From JAWKHR01 sp041394725 (GTDB taxonomy: Bacteria > Acidobacteriota > Vicinamibacteria > Vicinamibacterales > SCN-69-37): a stretch of DNA of 64,000 nt. Shown here in pieces: positions 8,484-17,416 of the stretch (position 1 is its first letter; every line of letters starts with the position of its first letter). The stretch covers positions 1-64,000 of the forward strand of contig JAWKHR010000034.1 of NCBI GenBank assembly GCA_041394725.1, given 5' to 3'. The notes under the pieces are model-generated. The model was not told where the DNA came from and searched no databases. It saw nothing but the letters and a program-made list of their open reading frames with translations. The position numbers and the translations under genes were made by a program.

Positions 8484-9521
8484 TTAGCGCGAGGCGGGGC
8501 CGCCTCCGCGCAGTTTCAGGTTGATGGCCATGAAGAGTCGATACGGCACCGGGCGGTCGTACTGCGTCGCGGGGTGGAAGGTCCAGTGCTTCGCGGCGTC
8601 CAGCAGGATCTGGTCGTAGAACGGCGCGATGGGCTGGCGGACGGCGGCGAACTGGACGCGGCCCTGCTCATCGATCAGCAGTTCGAGTACTCCGCGATAG
8701 GTCTGCGCGGGCGAGACGCCCGGCGGCGGCACGAGCGGCGGCAGCTCACGCTCGATCGGCACGGGCGCCTTCACGTCCGTGTCGGCCTCGGTGTAGATGC
8801 GCGGCCCGGTCGTGCCGGGCACGGCGGCCGGCGGCTCCGGCGTCGCCGCCTCGGCCTCGGCCTTCTTCTTCGCGTCGGCGACCGCCGCGTTCGCGAGCGT
8901 CAGGAACCCGTCGGTCAGCAGCTTCAGATCGTTCGCCTCGGCGCCGGCCATGTCCGCATCGGCCAGGAGCGCCTGCACCTCGGTGAAGCCGGTCGCCGCC
9001 TGCTCGAACCGGCCGGCGTCGTAGTGCTGCTTGGCCTCCGCGTAGAGCCCGCGCACGGCCGTCGGCAGCACGCGCTGCCGCACCGTGTGGAATACCGCGA
9101 TCAGCCTGGGCGAGACCTCCGACGCGTCCATCACGTAGGCCGGCGTGCGCGAGACGATGCGCTCGAGGGCGCGCTCGGCTTCGGCCGTGCGTCCCAGCGC
9201 GAGGAGGCACAGCGCGCGGTACTGATCAATCTGTCTCGGGTCACCCTCGACCGTGTCGAGCCCGGCCAGCGCCTCCTCGTAGGCGGCCGACGCGTAGAGC
9301 GCGCGCACACCCGCGAGCGGATCCGGCGCGGGATTGGCAGGTGTCTGGCCGACGGAATCAGCGCCCTGGGGCCGGCTGAGCGCGTCAGCGCCGATGGGCC
9401 GCCCGAGCGCGTCAGCGCCGATGGGCCGGCTGAGCGCGTCAGCGCCGATGGACCGCCCGAGCGCGAGCGTGAAGACCAGCGCGGTTCCCGCGATCGCCCG
9501 CACCCGCGTCTGTCGTCTCAT
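8484..9521 (-). CDS. Secreted TPR protein with TonB C-terminal domain
   Basis: The 345-residue protein has an N-terminal signal segment, then a run of near-identical nonapeptides (RPIGADALS type) at about residues 22-55. A helical TPR-like region follows (about 70-190, e.g. AYEEALAGLD, GRTAEAERALERI), then an Ala/Lys/Glu-rich linker and a TonB-C-like domain ending in AAKHWTFHPATQYDRPVPYRLFMAINLKL. Such domains pass energy to, or simply dock with, outer-membrane partners. The start overlaps the stop of the PEGA gene upstream (ATGA), so both are made from one message. There is no membrane anchor of the classic TonB type, so an energy-transducing role is uncertain. Confidence 0.7.
   Translation of the reverse strand: MRRQTRVRAIAGTALVFTLALGRSIGADALSRPIGADALGRPIGADALSRPQGADSVGQTPANPAPDPLAGVRALYASAAYEEALAGLDTVEGDPRQIDQYRALCLLALGRTAEAERALERIVSRTPAYVMDASEVSPRLIAVFHTVRQRVLPTAVRGLYAEAKQHYDAGRFEQAATGFTEVQALLADADMAGAEANDLKLLTDGFLTLANAAVADAKKKAEAEAATPEPPAAVPGTTGPRIYTEADTDVKAPVPIERELPPLVPPPGVSPAQTYRGVLELLIDEQGRVQFAAVRQPIAPFYDQILLDAAKHWTFHPATQYDRPVPYRLFMAINLKLRGGGPASR
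9371..9468. repeat. 27-bp tandem repeat inside the TonB-domain gene
   Basis: Three full 27-bp units (9371-9397, 9398-9424, 9425-9451) and a partial fourth encode the RPIGADALS/G nonapeptide array. Units one and three are identical; unit two differs at four bases (CCGG-CTG versus CCGC-CCG). The length in multiples of three keeps the frame, so unit number could vary without inactivating the gene. Confidence 0.85.
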
Positions 9522-10678
9522 CGGTTCAAGTCGATCCCGACGCGCACGGGCGTGCGCGCGGTGACGACCACCGTCTGCCGGCGTTCCCCGAGCTGCGGAT
9601 GCCGCCAGACGACCTCGTGCCGGCCGATCGGCACCGCCAGGTTCGCGAGCGGCGTCGTCCCCGCCGGCCGCCCGTCAATCGTGACCTCGGCCCACGGCAG
9701 CGCGTTGATCGACAGCGACCCGTTCGGCACCGACACCGGGAGCGTGATCGTCTCGCCGGTCTGCACCAGCGCGGTGGCCGTCGTCCGGAACTCGTACTCG
9801 GTCCCGACGAGTTCGAAGTCGTGCTGCCCGGCGGGCAGCATCAGCCGGTCCACGCCGGTCGTGCCGATGAGCCGGCCATTCTCGAAGACCTGGAGGTCCA
9901 CCGGACTCGACAGGCGCACCCACCCGGCAGACGGACCGACCGGCGCCACCGAGACGACGACCGACGCGGTGTTTCCCGCCGTGACCTCGACGATGCGGCT
10001 GACGGCGTCGTCGCCGGTGCCGACGATGACCCGGTGCCGGCCGGGATTGACGCCGCCGAGCGAGAGCGGCGTCAGACCGCGATCGACGCCGTCCACGGAG
10101 ATCGGCAGGCCGGTGGGATCGGACGCCACGTCGAGGCGCCCCCGCGCGGGCGCGGCCGCGGCCGGCGCCGGCGGCAGGTCCACCAGGAACGACGCGGTCT
10201 CCCCCGCCACGACCGAGAGCACCTCGGTCCGGGTCGCCGTGCCGTTCTGCAGTTCCATCGTGTGATCGCCGGCCGGCAGCGACAGGCGCAAGGGCGTCAC
10301 GCCGCGCGGCTGGCCGTCGATCGCCACGGCCACTCCGTCGGGCCGCGTCGTGATGACCGCGGTGCCCTCGAGCGAGACCGGCGGCGCGGTCGTCTCCGGC
10401 GCCGGGGCCGGCTGGCGCAGCACGTTCAGGTAGAGACCAGCCGTGATCGCCACGGCCACGACGACGAGCAGCAGGATCGCCAGCAGCCCGGCCGTGGACC
10501 GCCGGCGGGCCGCCGCCGTGACGGGTCCGGGCACGGCCGGCGTCGCGTTCGGCTTCCGGGGTTCGCGCGGTGGTTCGTCGAACTCCGAATGGAACAGCAG
10601 CGTGGCGTCGTCGTCGGGTCCCAGTTCGGGTTCGATCGCCGGGACCTCGGATAGCGTGCGTCGGCTGGGGAGCGACAC
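9518..10678 (-). CDS. Membrane-anchored PEGA-domain protein
   Basis: The protein has a short acidic cytoplasmic N-terminus (about 55 residues), one transmembrane helix (LLAILLLVVVAVAITAGLYL), then several PEGA-type beta domains. Each carries a motif like VAIDGQPRGVTPLRLSLPAGDH, ISVDGVDRGLTPLSL or VTIDGRPAGTTPLANL. PEGA modules decorate surface or periplasmic proteins and kinases but have no defined ligand. The start is uncertain: no ATG fits, and the GTG at 10,678 gives 386 residues. The frame stays open far upstream only because it is antisense to the VWA gene. It is the first gene of a two-gene operon and is divergent from the VWA gene. The N-terminal DDDATLLF segment resembles tails that follow signalling domains, but no such domain is visible. 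Confidence 0.7.
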   Translation of the reverse strand: MSLPSRRTLSEVPAIEPELGPDDDATLLFHSEFDEPPREPRKPNATPAVPGPVTAAARRRSTAGLLAILLLVVVAVAITAGLYLNVLRQPAPAPETTAPPVSLEGTAVITTRPDGVAVAIDGQPRGVTPLRLSLPAGDHTMELQNGTATRTEVLSVVAGETASFLVDLPPAPAAAAPARGRLDVASDPTGLPISVDGVDRGLTPLSLGGVNPGRHRVIVGTGDDAVSRIVEVTAGNTASVVVSVAPVGPSAGWVRLSSPVDLQVFENGRLIGTTGVDRLMLPAGQHDFELVGTEYEFRTTATALVQTGETITLPVSVPNGSLSINALPWAEVTIDGRPAGTTPLANLAVPIGRHEVVWRHPQLGERRQTVVVTARTPVRVGIDLNR

Positions 10679-10883
10679 GAAAGTGTGACCGATGCGAATC
10701 TTACGCCAGCCGGTGTCCGGACCTGAATGGGCGCGGAGCCGGCGGGATTTCCCCGAGGCTTCCGGGGGGCAGACTTTAGTTTGCTTGTGCGTGCCGGCCA
10801 GGCCCGGCTCCCGGACCCGCGCGGCTCCGTCGGGTACACTGGATCCTGCCGGCGTCGACACCCGCACCCGAAGGGATCGACTG

Positions 10884-11888
10884 ATGACACGCGCCTCCTC
10901 CACCCCCGCCGCCCCCGGCCTCCTGGCTGCCCGGCCCGTGCTGGCCGCACTGGCCGTCGTGGCCGCACTGGCCGCGACGACGCTCGTGACCGTCGAGGCA
11001 CGGCCCCAGCAGGTCTTCCGCGGCGCGAGCGACACCGTTCGCGTCTTCGTCACCGTGACCGACCGCGACGGCCGGCTCGTGACCACGCTGACGCAGAACC
11101 AGTTCGAGATTCGCGACGAGGGCAAGCCGCAGCCCATCGTCGTCTTCGACAACTCGCCGCAGCCGATCCAGCTCATCGTCATGCTCGACGTCTCTGGCAG
11201 CATGCGCGGCAACCTGCCGCTGCTGCGCGCCTCGGCCGAGCAGCTCTTCGCGCGGCTCGGTCCCGACGACGTCGCGCGGGTCGGCACGTTCGGCCGCGAG
11301 ATCCAGATCAGCCCGACGTTCACGCGCGATGCCGCCGAACTGCGGGCGGCGCTGCCTCCCGACATCGCCGAGGACGCGCCGACGCCGCTCTGGCGCGCGC
11401 TCGAGGACGGGATGGCGGCGTTCGACCCGGCGAGCGACCGGCGCCGCGTCCTGCTCGTCCTGAGCGACGGGAAGGACACGGGCCCGACGAAGTTCGGCGA
11501 GCGGTTCGTCAGCCAGATCGAGGTCATCGACAAGGCGCGCGAGGACGACGTCATGGTGTACGGCATCGGCCTGCGGAGCCGGACGGGCGCGCCGCCGCAG
11601 GTGGGCATGGGCGCCGGCGGGCTGCAGGCGATGCTGACGGCCGACCTGCCCGACCCCGGCCTCGCGCGGGCCGCGCTCGAGACCGGTGGCGGCTACGCGG
11701 AGATCCGGCCGCGCGACGACCTCGGCGCGGCGTTCGCGCAGGTCGCCGACGAGCTGCACAGCCAGTACCTGATCGGCTTCACGCCGCCGAAACGCGACGG
11801 CAAGAAGCACGACGTGGACGTGCGCGTGTCCGACCGCGGCCTGAAGCCGCGGGCCCGGAAGAGCTACGTCGCGCCGAAAGGCCAGTAG
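10884..11888 (+). CDS. VWA-domain protein of the acidobacterial VWFA-related family
   Basis: The 334-residue protein has a hydrophobic signal segment (residues 12-37), then a beta-rich region (VRVFVTVTDRDGRLVTTLTQ, FEIRDEGKPQPI). Next is a von Willebrand A domain with an intact metal-ion site, DVSGS near residue 101 and later SDGKDTG. The C-terminal VADELHSQYLIGFTPP motif is characteristic of the family found in large numbers in Acidobacteria. It is probably exported and metal-dependent in binding a partner, but the partner is unknown. A weak AAGGGA precedes the ATG. About 205 bp separates it from the divergent PEGA gene, leaving room for back-to-back promoters. Confidence 0.85.
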   Translation: MTRASSTPAAPGLLAARPVLAALAVVAALAATTLVTVEARPQQVFRGASDTVRVFVTVTDRDGRLVTTLTQNQFEIRDEGKPQPIVVFDNSPQPIQLIVMLDVSGSMRGNLPLLRASAEQLFARLGPDDVARVGTFGREIQISPTFTRDAAELRAALPPDIAEDAPTPLWRALEDGMAAFDPASDRRRVLLVLSDGKDTGPTKFGERFVSQIEVIDKAREDDVMVYGIGLRSRTGAPPQVGMGAGGLQAMLTADLPDPGLARAALETGGGYAEIRPRDDLGAAFAQVADELHSQYLIGFTPPKRDGKKHDVDVRVSDRGLKPRARKSYVAPKGQ

Positions 11889-12059
11889 CCCAGCGCGACG
11901 ACGGCCCGGCGCCCGCCGGTTTTGCCCACCCGGCCGGGTGAATCCGCGCGGCAGGCCGCCGAGGCACGCCCCCGCCGGACCGATGCCCGGCGCCAGGGCG
12001 GGCAGGGCCGGTGGCACCGCTCCTGCTTCGAACGTCGGCGGATACCTCAAGGAGTCGCC

Positions 12060-12521
12060 ATGGCGTTCACGCTCACCTCTCCGGCGTTCGGGCCGGGGGC
12101 GGCGATCCCCGTCCGCTACACCTGCGACGGCGAAGGTCTCTGTCCGGAACTCACGTGGCACGACGCGCCGTCCGGCGTGCGCAGCTTCGCCATCGTGATG
12201 GACGACCCGGACGCGCCGTCGGGCACGTTCACCCACTGGCTGCTCTGCGACATGCCGCCCACGGCGACGGCCGTGCCCGAGGCCGCGCGCGCCGATCAGC
12301 TCGGCACGCCAGGCACGAACGGCTTCGGCAAGGTGGGATACGGCGGCCCGTGCCCGCCCCGGGGCGACCGGCCGCACCGCTACCGGTTCCGGATCTACGC
12401 GCTCGACCGGCGCCTGGACCTGCCGCACGGCTTCGCGCGCCGGCTGCTCGACGCCGGGCTCACCGCGGGCGCGCTGGCGTCGGCGGAACTCACCGGGTCG
12501 TACGGGCGCGGGCGGACCTGA
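12060..12521 (+). CDS. YbhB/YbcL family Raf-kinase-inhibitor-like (PEBP) protein
   Basis: The 153-residue product matches bacterial phosphatidylethanolamine-binding-like proteins over its whole length. It has the VRYTCDGEGLCPELTW entry, the DDPDAPSGTFTHWLLCDMP ligand-pocket motif and the GYGGPCPPRGDRPHRYRFRIYAL block containing the usual PPxGxxHRY signature. These cytoplasmic proteins bind anionic ligands; their role in bacteria is not settled. AAGGAG eight bases before the ATG supports the start, so the longer upstream frame is discarded. The 3' end overlaps the convergent ATPase gene by 32 bp, so the two messages share an antisense tail. Confidence 0.9.
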   Translation: MAFTLTSPAFGPGAAIPVRYTCDGEGLCPELTWHDAPSGVRSFAIVMDDPDAPSGTFTHWLLCDMPPTATAVPEAARADQLGTPGTNGFGKVGYGGPCPPRGDRPHRYRFRIYALDRRLDLPHGFARRLLDAGLTAGALASAELTGSYGRGRT

Positions 12522-15228
12522 CGGTCCCGGTCGCCCGGGCGCGGCGCCCGCGGAACGCGAGCACGATCTGCCCCGCCAGCACCGGTGCCAGGCTCATCGC
12601 CACGACCACGAGCCAGCCGGCCGCGCCGGGTGACGCCACGCGCAACAGGCGCGCGAACGGCGGCACGAAGACCGCCGCGACGAGCAGCAGGGTGCAGAGC
12701 GCCAGCGCACCCCATACCCACGGATTGCCGACCACGTCGTTGCGGAGCAGGCGGGATCGCGGCCCGCGCGTGTTGAACACGTGCCAGAGCTGCGCGAACG
12801 CCAGCGTGAGGAACGACACGGTCACCGCCTCCGGCTCCGGCAGGTGCAGCCGGGCCAGCGCGAGCCAGAAGGCGCCGGCGACCGACGCGGTGATGAGCGC
12901 CGCCCACCCGGCCATCGCGATCCAGTGGTCGCGCATGAGGATCTGCTCGGTTGCCGGCCGGGGCGGGCGCGTCATGATGCCCGCGGCGCCCTCGCCGAGG
13001 CCGAGCGCGAGCGCGGGAAACACGTCGGTGACCAGGTTCAGGAAGAGGATTTGCAGCGGCAGGATGGGCAGCGGCGCGGTGGTGGCCGACGCGGCCGCGA
13101 TCAGCAGCACCTCGCTGATGTTGCACGAGAGCAGGTAGACGACGAAGCGGCGGATGTTGCCGAAGATCGCGCGTCCCTGCCGGATGGCCGCGACGATCGT
13201 ATCGAACGCGTCGTCCTCGAGCACCATGTCGGCGGCCTCGCGCGCCACCTGCGTCCCGCGACGTCCCATCGCCACGCCGATGTCGGCCTTCTTGAGCGCC
13301 GGCGCGTCGTTGACGCCGTCGCCGGTCATCGCGACCACGTGGCCGGCGCGCTGGAAGGCCTCGATCAGGTCGAGCTTCTGCCTGGGCGTCACGCGCGCGA
13401 AGATCCGCGCGCGCCGCAGGGCGTCGGGCTGGCCGGCGATCCGCGGGATGTCCTCGCCGCGCAGCACCTCCACGCCGTCCTCGCCGGCCAGGTCGATGGC
13501 CCGCGCGATGCTGCGCGCCGTGCGCGGCTGGTCGCCCGTCACCATCACGACCTGGATGCCCGCGCGACGGCAGGCCGCCAGCGCGGCCGTGGCGTCGTGG
13601 CGCGGCGGGTCCAGGAACCCGATGAGGCCCAGCAGGCGCAGCCCGTGGTACGGCGACGCCGTGGCGTCGGACGTCCGGCCGTCGGCCAGCGCGAGCACGC
13701 GACAGCCGTCGTCGGCCAGCTCGTCCACGCGCGCGAGCCACTCGGCGCGCTCGCCGACGTCCATCGGCCGGTCGCCGTCCGGCGCGGCGACGGTCGCGCA
13801 GGCCTCGAACACGGCCTCGGGCGCGCCCTTGACCGCGATCGTGTACGCCGCGCCGCCGGCCCGGTGGAACGTGGCCATCATCTTCGTGCCGGGGTCGAAC
13901 GCCTCCTCGCGCGCTTCGGGACGTTCGCGCAGGAGCGCGGCGCGATCGACGCCGGCGATCGTGGCGGCGCGCAGCAGCGCCGCCTCGAGCGGGTCGCCCA
14001 CCGACGCCCCGTCCGGGCCCACCGCCGCGTTGTTGCAGAGGGCGCCGGCGACGAGTACCGGCTCGACGCGGGCGCGCGCGGCGGGCGCCAGTTCCCCGGT
14101 CTCTTCCGGCATCCGTGCGAGGCCCGCGGCGGTCCAGACGTGCGTCACGGTCAACTCGTTGCGCGTGAGCGTGCCGGTCTTGTCCGTGCAGATGACGCTC
14201 GTCGCGCCGAGTGTCTCGACGGCCGACAGCCGCTGCACGATCGCGTTGCGGTGCGCCATGCGCAGCATGCCGCGCGCGAGCGCCAGCGTCGCGACGATCG
14301 GCAGGCCTTCGGGAATGGCGGCGACGGCCAGCGCGATCGCGGTCTCGACCATCAGCCCGACGGGCCGCCCGGCCAGGACGCCGGCGACCGCCACGGCGGC
14401 CGCGATGCCGAGCGTGACGACGATCAGGCGCTGGCCGAGCCGCTCGAGGCGGCGCTCGAGCGGCGTCGAGGCCTGCCGCGCCTCCGCCGTGAGCGACGCG
14501 ATCGTGCCGAGCTCGGTCCGCATGCCGGTGGCGACGACGAGTCCCTCGCCCGACCCGCGCGTGACCAGCGTGCCCTTGAAGAGCATCGCCGTCCGATCCG
14601 CCACGCCGGCGTCGCGGGCGACCGGGTCGGGCCGCTTGCCGACGGGCAGCGATTCGCCGGTGAGCAGCGACTCGTCCACCTGCAGCTTCGAGGCCTCGAC
14701 GACCCGGAGGTCCGCGGTGACGACGTCGCCGCCCTCGATCAGGATGAAGTCGCCGGGCACGAGCTGGTCGGCGGGAAGCTCGAGGACGCGTCCACCGCGG
14801 CGGACGCGCGCGTGCACGCGCTCGAGCCGGCGCAGCGCCTCCATCGATCGCACCGCCTGCCACTCGGTGACGAAGCCAATCGCGGCGTTGAGGACGATCA
14901 CGGCGACGATCGCCGCCGTCTCCACCCAGTCGCCGAGGACGGCCGAGATGCCCGCCGCGCCCGCGAGCAGCAGGAGGATGACACTGCGGAACTGGTTCAC
15001 CAGGACTTCGAGCACGCCCGTGCGACGCGGCTCGCGGAGCCGGTTCGTGCCGACCTCGTGCCGGCGCGCCGCGGCCTCGGCCTCGGCCAGCCCGTGTTCC
15101 CGGGACACGCCGAGACCGCGCGCGACATCGGCCCACGGCCGGGCCCACGGCGCGTCGGGCGCGAGACTCGGAGGACCTGGAACGCGCGGCCGTCCAGGCA
15201 CGGCGTCTGGTGTGGCGGGCATCGGCAT
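12490..15228 (-). CDS. P2A-type (calcium-pump-like) cation-translocating ATPase
   Basis: This roughly 912-residue protein is a complete P-type ATPase. It has an N-terminal cation-transporter domain, the actuator loop TGESLPVGK, and the phosphorylation site DKTGTLTRN. The nucleotide-binding domain with KGAPE, the hinge MTGDGVNDAPALKKADIGVAM and a C-terminal membrane domain follow. The transmembrane residues expected for calcium pumps are present: AIPEGLP in M4, NISEV in M5 and NLVTD in M6. That favours export of calcium, with a related divalent ion possible. Two adjacent ATGs (15,228 and 15,222) are candidate starts. The far longer reading frame beyond is antisense to the CBS gene. The CBS gene is divergently transcribed from the shared 250-bp region. 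Confidence 0.9.
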   Translation of the reverse strand: MPMPATPDAVPGRPRVPGPPSLAPDAPWARPWADVARGLGVSREHGLAEAEAAARRHEVGTNRLREPRRTGVLEVLVNQFRSVILLLLAGAAGISAVLGDWVETAAIVAVIVLNAAIGFVTEWQAVRSMEALRRLERVHARVRRGGRVLELPADQLVPGDFILIEGGDVVTADLRVVEASKLQVDESLLTGESLPVGKRPDPVARDAGVADRTAMLFKGTLVTRGSGEGLVVATGMRTELGTIASLTAEARQASTPLERRLERLGQRLIVVTLGIAAAVAVAGVLAGRPVGLMVETAIALAVAAIPEGLPIVATLALARGMLRMAHRNAIVQRLSAVETLGATSVICTDKTGTLTRNELTVTHVWTAAGLARMPEETGELAPAARARVEPVLVAGALCNNAAVGPDGASVGDPLEAALLRAATIAGVDRAALLRERPEAREEAFDPGTKMMATFHRAGGAAYTIAVKGAPEAVFEACATVAAPDGDRPMDVGERAEWLARVDELADDGCRVLALADGRTSDATASPYHGLRLLGLIGFLDPPRHDATAALAACRRAGIQVVMVTGDQPRTARSIARAIDLAGEDGVEVLRGEDIPRIAGQPDALRRARIFARVTPRQKLDLIEAFQRAGHVVAMTGDGVNDAPALKKADIGVAMGRRGTQVAREAADMVLEDDAFDTIVAAIRQGRAIFGNIRRFVVYLLSCNISEVLLIAAASATTAPLPILPLQILFLNLVTDVFPALALGLGEGAAGIMTRPPRPATEQILMRDHWIAMAGWAALITASVAGAFWLALARLHLPEPEAVTVSFLTLAFAQLWHVFNTRGPRSRLLRNDVVGNPWVWGALALCTLLLVAAVFVPPFARLLRVASPGAAGWLVVVAMSLAPVLAGQIVLAFRGRRARATGTVRSARARTTR

Positions 15229-15238
15229 CGATCGGGCT

Positions 15239-15254
15239 TTCACCGATCGTGCCA
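15239..15254 (-). promoter_or_regulatory. Weak sigma-54-like element next to the ATPase start
   Basis: On the minus strand the string begins TGGCACG and continues with TGAA where TTGCA would be expected, so the invariant C of the -12 element is missing. It lies only about 10 bases before the proposed ATPase start, which would leave almost no leader. I list it because the same deviation (TGAA) occurs in front of the six-BON gene. Confidence 0.2.
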
Positions 15255-15360
15255 CGGGCGCACGCCGCCGGCTTCCGGCTGAGGCGGGCCGCCGGGTGCG
15301 CGGCGCGGGGAAATTCGCGCGGCGCCCGTCGTGCCGTTCGCGGCGGCGGCGAGCTGCGCG

Positions 15361-15379
15361 GACCCGGGCGTCCCGGGTC
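15361..15379. promoter_or_regulatory. 8-bp inverted repeat between ATPase and CBS genes
   Basis: GACCCGGG and CCCGGGTC flank three bases. It lies in the divergent intergenic region just upstream of the sigma-54-like site for the CBS gene. It could be an activator or repressor site, or just a GC-rich hairpin. Confidence 0.3.
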
Positions 15380-15404
15380 CGGCGCTCCTCACGCGCCCAC
15401 GCGT

Positions 15405-15420
15405 TGGCACCGGACGTGCT
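15405..15420 (+). promoter_or_regulatory. Probable sigma-54 promoter of the CBS gene
   Basis: TGGCACCGGACGTGCT matches the -24/-12 consensus TGGCACR-N4-TTGCW at all key positions: GG and GC separated by ten bases, with only two secondary mismatches. It ends 59 bases before the CBS start codon, a normal promoter distance. Confidence 0.5.
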
Positions 15421-15478
15421 CCGCGTACTCGGCGGACTCGTCACACGTTGCCGGCACCGGCAGAAAGCGAGGATCGCC

Positions 15479-15922
15479 ATGACCGTGGGAGACCTGTGTA
15501 CGCGGATGGTCGTCACGGCCGACCCGGAGGAATCCATCTTCGACGCGGCGACGCGGATGCGTGACCTCCACGTGGGCGACCTGGTCGTGGTCGACGAGGA
15601 CCAGCGCCCGATCGGCATCCTCACCGACCGCGACATCGTGGTCGGCGCGCTCGCCGACGGGATCGACCCCCTGGACGTGCCACGCGTCGGGGAGGTCATG
15701 ACGCGGGACCTGGTCACGGCCATGCCGGACGAGTCGCTGAGCGACGTCCTGGGCCGGATGCGGGTGCACGGCATCCGGCGGCTGCCGGTCGTCTCCGCGT
15801 CGGGCCGGCTGGAGGGCCTGATCGCGCTCGACGACATCCTCGAGCAGATGTCGGCGGATCTCCGGGAACTGGCCGGGCTGGTCGCGCGCGAGCAGAAGCG
15901 CGAACGCGCGGTCCGCGCCTGA
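15479..15922 (+). CDS. Tandem CBS-domain protein
   Basis: The 147-residue protein consists of two CBS domains (about residues 5-65 and 70-130) and a short basic tail. Both repeats have the typical pattern of MTRDLVTAMPDESLSDVLGRM followed by a G-I-R-R-L-P-V-V strand and GLIALDDIL. Paired CBS domains form a Bateman module that binds adenosine nucleotides and senses energy state. No catalytic or channel domain is attached, so it probably acts on a partner. GAGGA precedes the ATG. The gene is divergent from the calcium-pump-like ATPase and has a good sigma-54-like promoter, suggesting a stress or low-energy role. Confidence 0.9.
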   Translation: MTVGDLCTRMVVTADPEESIFDAATRMRDLHVGDLVVVDEDQRPIGILTDRDIVVGALADGIDPLDVPRVGEVMTRDLVTAMPDESLSDVLGRMRVHGIRRLPVVSASGRLEGLIALDDILEQMSADLRELAGLVAREQKRERAVRA

Positions 15923-16039
15923 GGCGTCGCGTCCGGGACGCCCGCGTCGTGAAGGCGGGACGTGGCCGGCTCGCCCTCGCGGCGAAGGGCCGGGAATGCG
16001 GAGCGCGCGCGGGCGCGGCAATTGCACGCCACTCAGCGC

Positions 16040-17344
16040 ATGAGCACCCGCGTTCCCGTGACCTTTGCGCTCCTGATTGCCACCTCGTCCCTGCTCGCCG
16101 CCGACTCGCCCATGTTTCGTGGCACTCCGGCCCACACGGGCGTTTCGTCGTCACCGGCGCCTGCGCTCGCCACGCTCAAGTGGGCGTTTTCGACGAAGGC
16201 CCGGATCGTCTCCACGCCGGCCGTGGCCGACGGCGTCGCCTACGTCGGCAGCGCCGACCACCGCCTGTACGCGATACGCGTCGCCGACGGGTCGCAGATC
16301 TGGGCCTTCCAGACCGGGCTCGGCGTGGACGCCTCGCCGGCCGTCGCCGGCGGCCGCGTCTACGTCGCCAGCCGCGACGGATTCGTGTACGCCGTCTCGG
16401 CGGCGTCCGGCGAACTGGTGTGGAAGTTCGCCACAGGTGGTGAGCGACGCTTCACGGCGCCCGGCATCCACGGGCTGCAGCCGGCGACCGAGATGATGCC
16501 GGACCCGTTCGACTTCTTCCTCTCCTCGCCCACGGTCGTGGACGGCACGGTCTACATCGGCAGCGGCGATCACCGCGTGTACGCGCTCGACGCCGCGACC
16601 GGCGCGGTCCGCTGGTCCTTCGAGACGGGCGACGTCGTGCACGCGACGCCGGCCGTGGCCGACGGCGTCGTCTACATCGGGAGCTGGGATCGATACCTGT
16701 ACGCGCTCGACGCGGCCACGGGTCGCCAGATCTGGAAGTTCGAGACGGGAGACGATCGGCAGATCTACAACCAGATCGGCATCGCGAGTTCCGCGGCGGT
16801 GGCCGACGGCGTCGTCCTCGTCGGCTGTCGCGACGGCCACTTCTACGCGGTCGACGCGAAGACGGGCCGCCAGCGGTGGGCCGAGGACAACAAGGGCGGC
16901 TGGGTCATCGCCTCCCCGGCCGTCCGCGACGGCATCGTCTACTTCCCGACGTCCGACGGCACCCAGTTCAAGGCCATCCGAATCGCCACCGGCGAGCTGG
17001 TCTGGCGGACCGTCAACCGGACCGTCTCGTTCTCGTCCCCCGTCATCGCGGGCGATCGCGTGTACTTCGGATCGCACGACGGCCTGCTCAACGTCCTGGA
17101 CCTGCGCACCGGCGCGCGCGTGGGATCGTTCGCGACGGCGGGCCATACGGCCAACCACGAGCGGTACCTGGACGCCGAGGGGCGGATGAACAACGCCGCG
17201 ATCTTCACGGACCGCACGCTCGACAGCGTCGTCATCGGCCTCGACCGCCAGTTCACGCTGGGCAGCGTGCTCTCGTCGCCCGTCATCGTGGACGGCGTGG
17301 CCTACTTCGGCAGCACGGACGGGCACCTGTACGCCGTGCAGTAG
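16040..17344 (+). CDS. PQQ-binding-like beta-propeller protein (BamB-like)
   Basis: The 434-residue protein has a signal peptide (MSTRVPVTFALLIATSSLLA) and at least seven PQQ-type blades. Each has a strand pair such as GVAYVGSADHRLYAI, TVYIGSGDHRVYALDAATGAVRW or VVYIGSWDRYLYALDAATG. The fold is an eight-bladed propeller as in BamB and quinoprotein dehydrogenases. The tryptophan docking motifs are present but the calcium/PQQ active-site residues of a dehydrogenase are not evident, so a scaffold or binding role in the periplasm is more likely than catalysis. It stands alone between the CBS gene and the sulfur operon. The start at 16,040 gives the signal peptide. Confidence 0.85.
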   Translation: MSTRVPVTFALLIATSSLLAADSPMFRGTPAHTGVSSSPAPALATLKWAFSTKARIVSTPAVADGVAYVGSADHRLYAIRVADGSQIWAFQTGLGVDASPAVAGGRVYVASRDGFVYAVSAASGELVWKFATGGERRFTAPGIHGLQPATEMMPDPFDFFLSSPTVVDGTVYIGSGDHRVYALDAATGAVRWSFETGDVVHATPAVADGVVYIGSWDRYLYALDAATGRQIWKFETGDDRQIYNQIGIASSAAVADGVVLVGCRDGHFYAVDAKTGRQRWAEDNKGGWVIASPAVRDGIVYFPTSDGTQFKAIRIATGELVWRTVNRTVSFSSPVIAGDRVYFGSHDGLLNVLDLRTGARVGSFATAGHTANHERYLDAEGRMNNAAIFTDRTLDSVVIGLDRQFTLGSVLSSPVIVDGVAYFGSTDGHLYAVQ

Positions 17345-17416
17345 GCGTCCCCAGCCGGACCGACGTCGATCAGCTGGATCCGGACGTGGCCGGAGCCGGA
17401 CAGCGGCGTCCCCACA

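Noticed and set aside
9518..11608. A single 696-residue PEGA protein
   Set aside because: The upstream 310 codons are antisense to the VWA gene and have no family similarity. The real start is probably the GTG at 10,678.
12490..16032. A 1180-residue ATPase with a long N-terminal extension
   Set aside because: The extension is antisense to the CBS gene and is Arg/Ser-rich without motifs. The ATG at 15,228 gives a normal-length pump.
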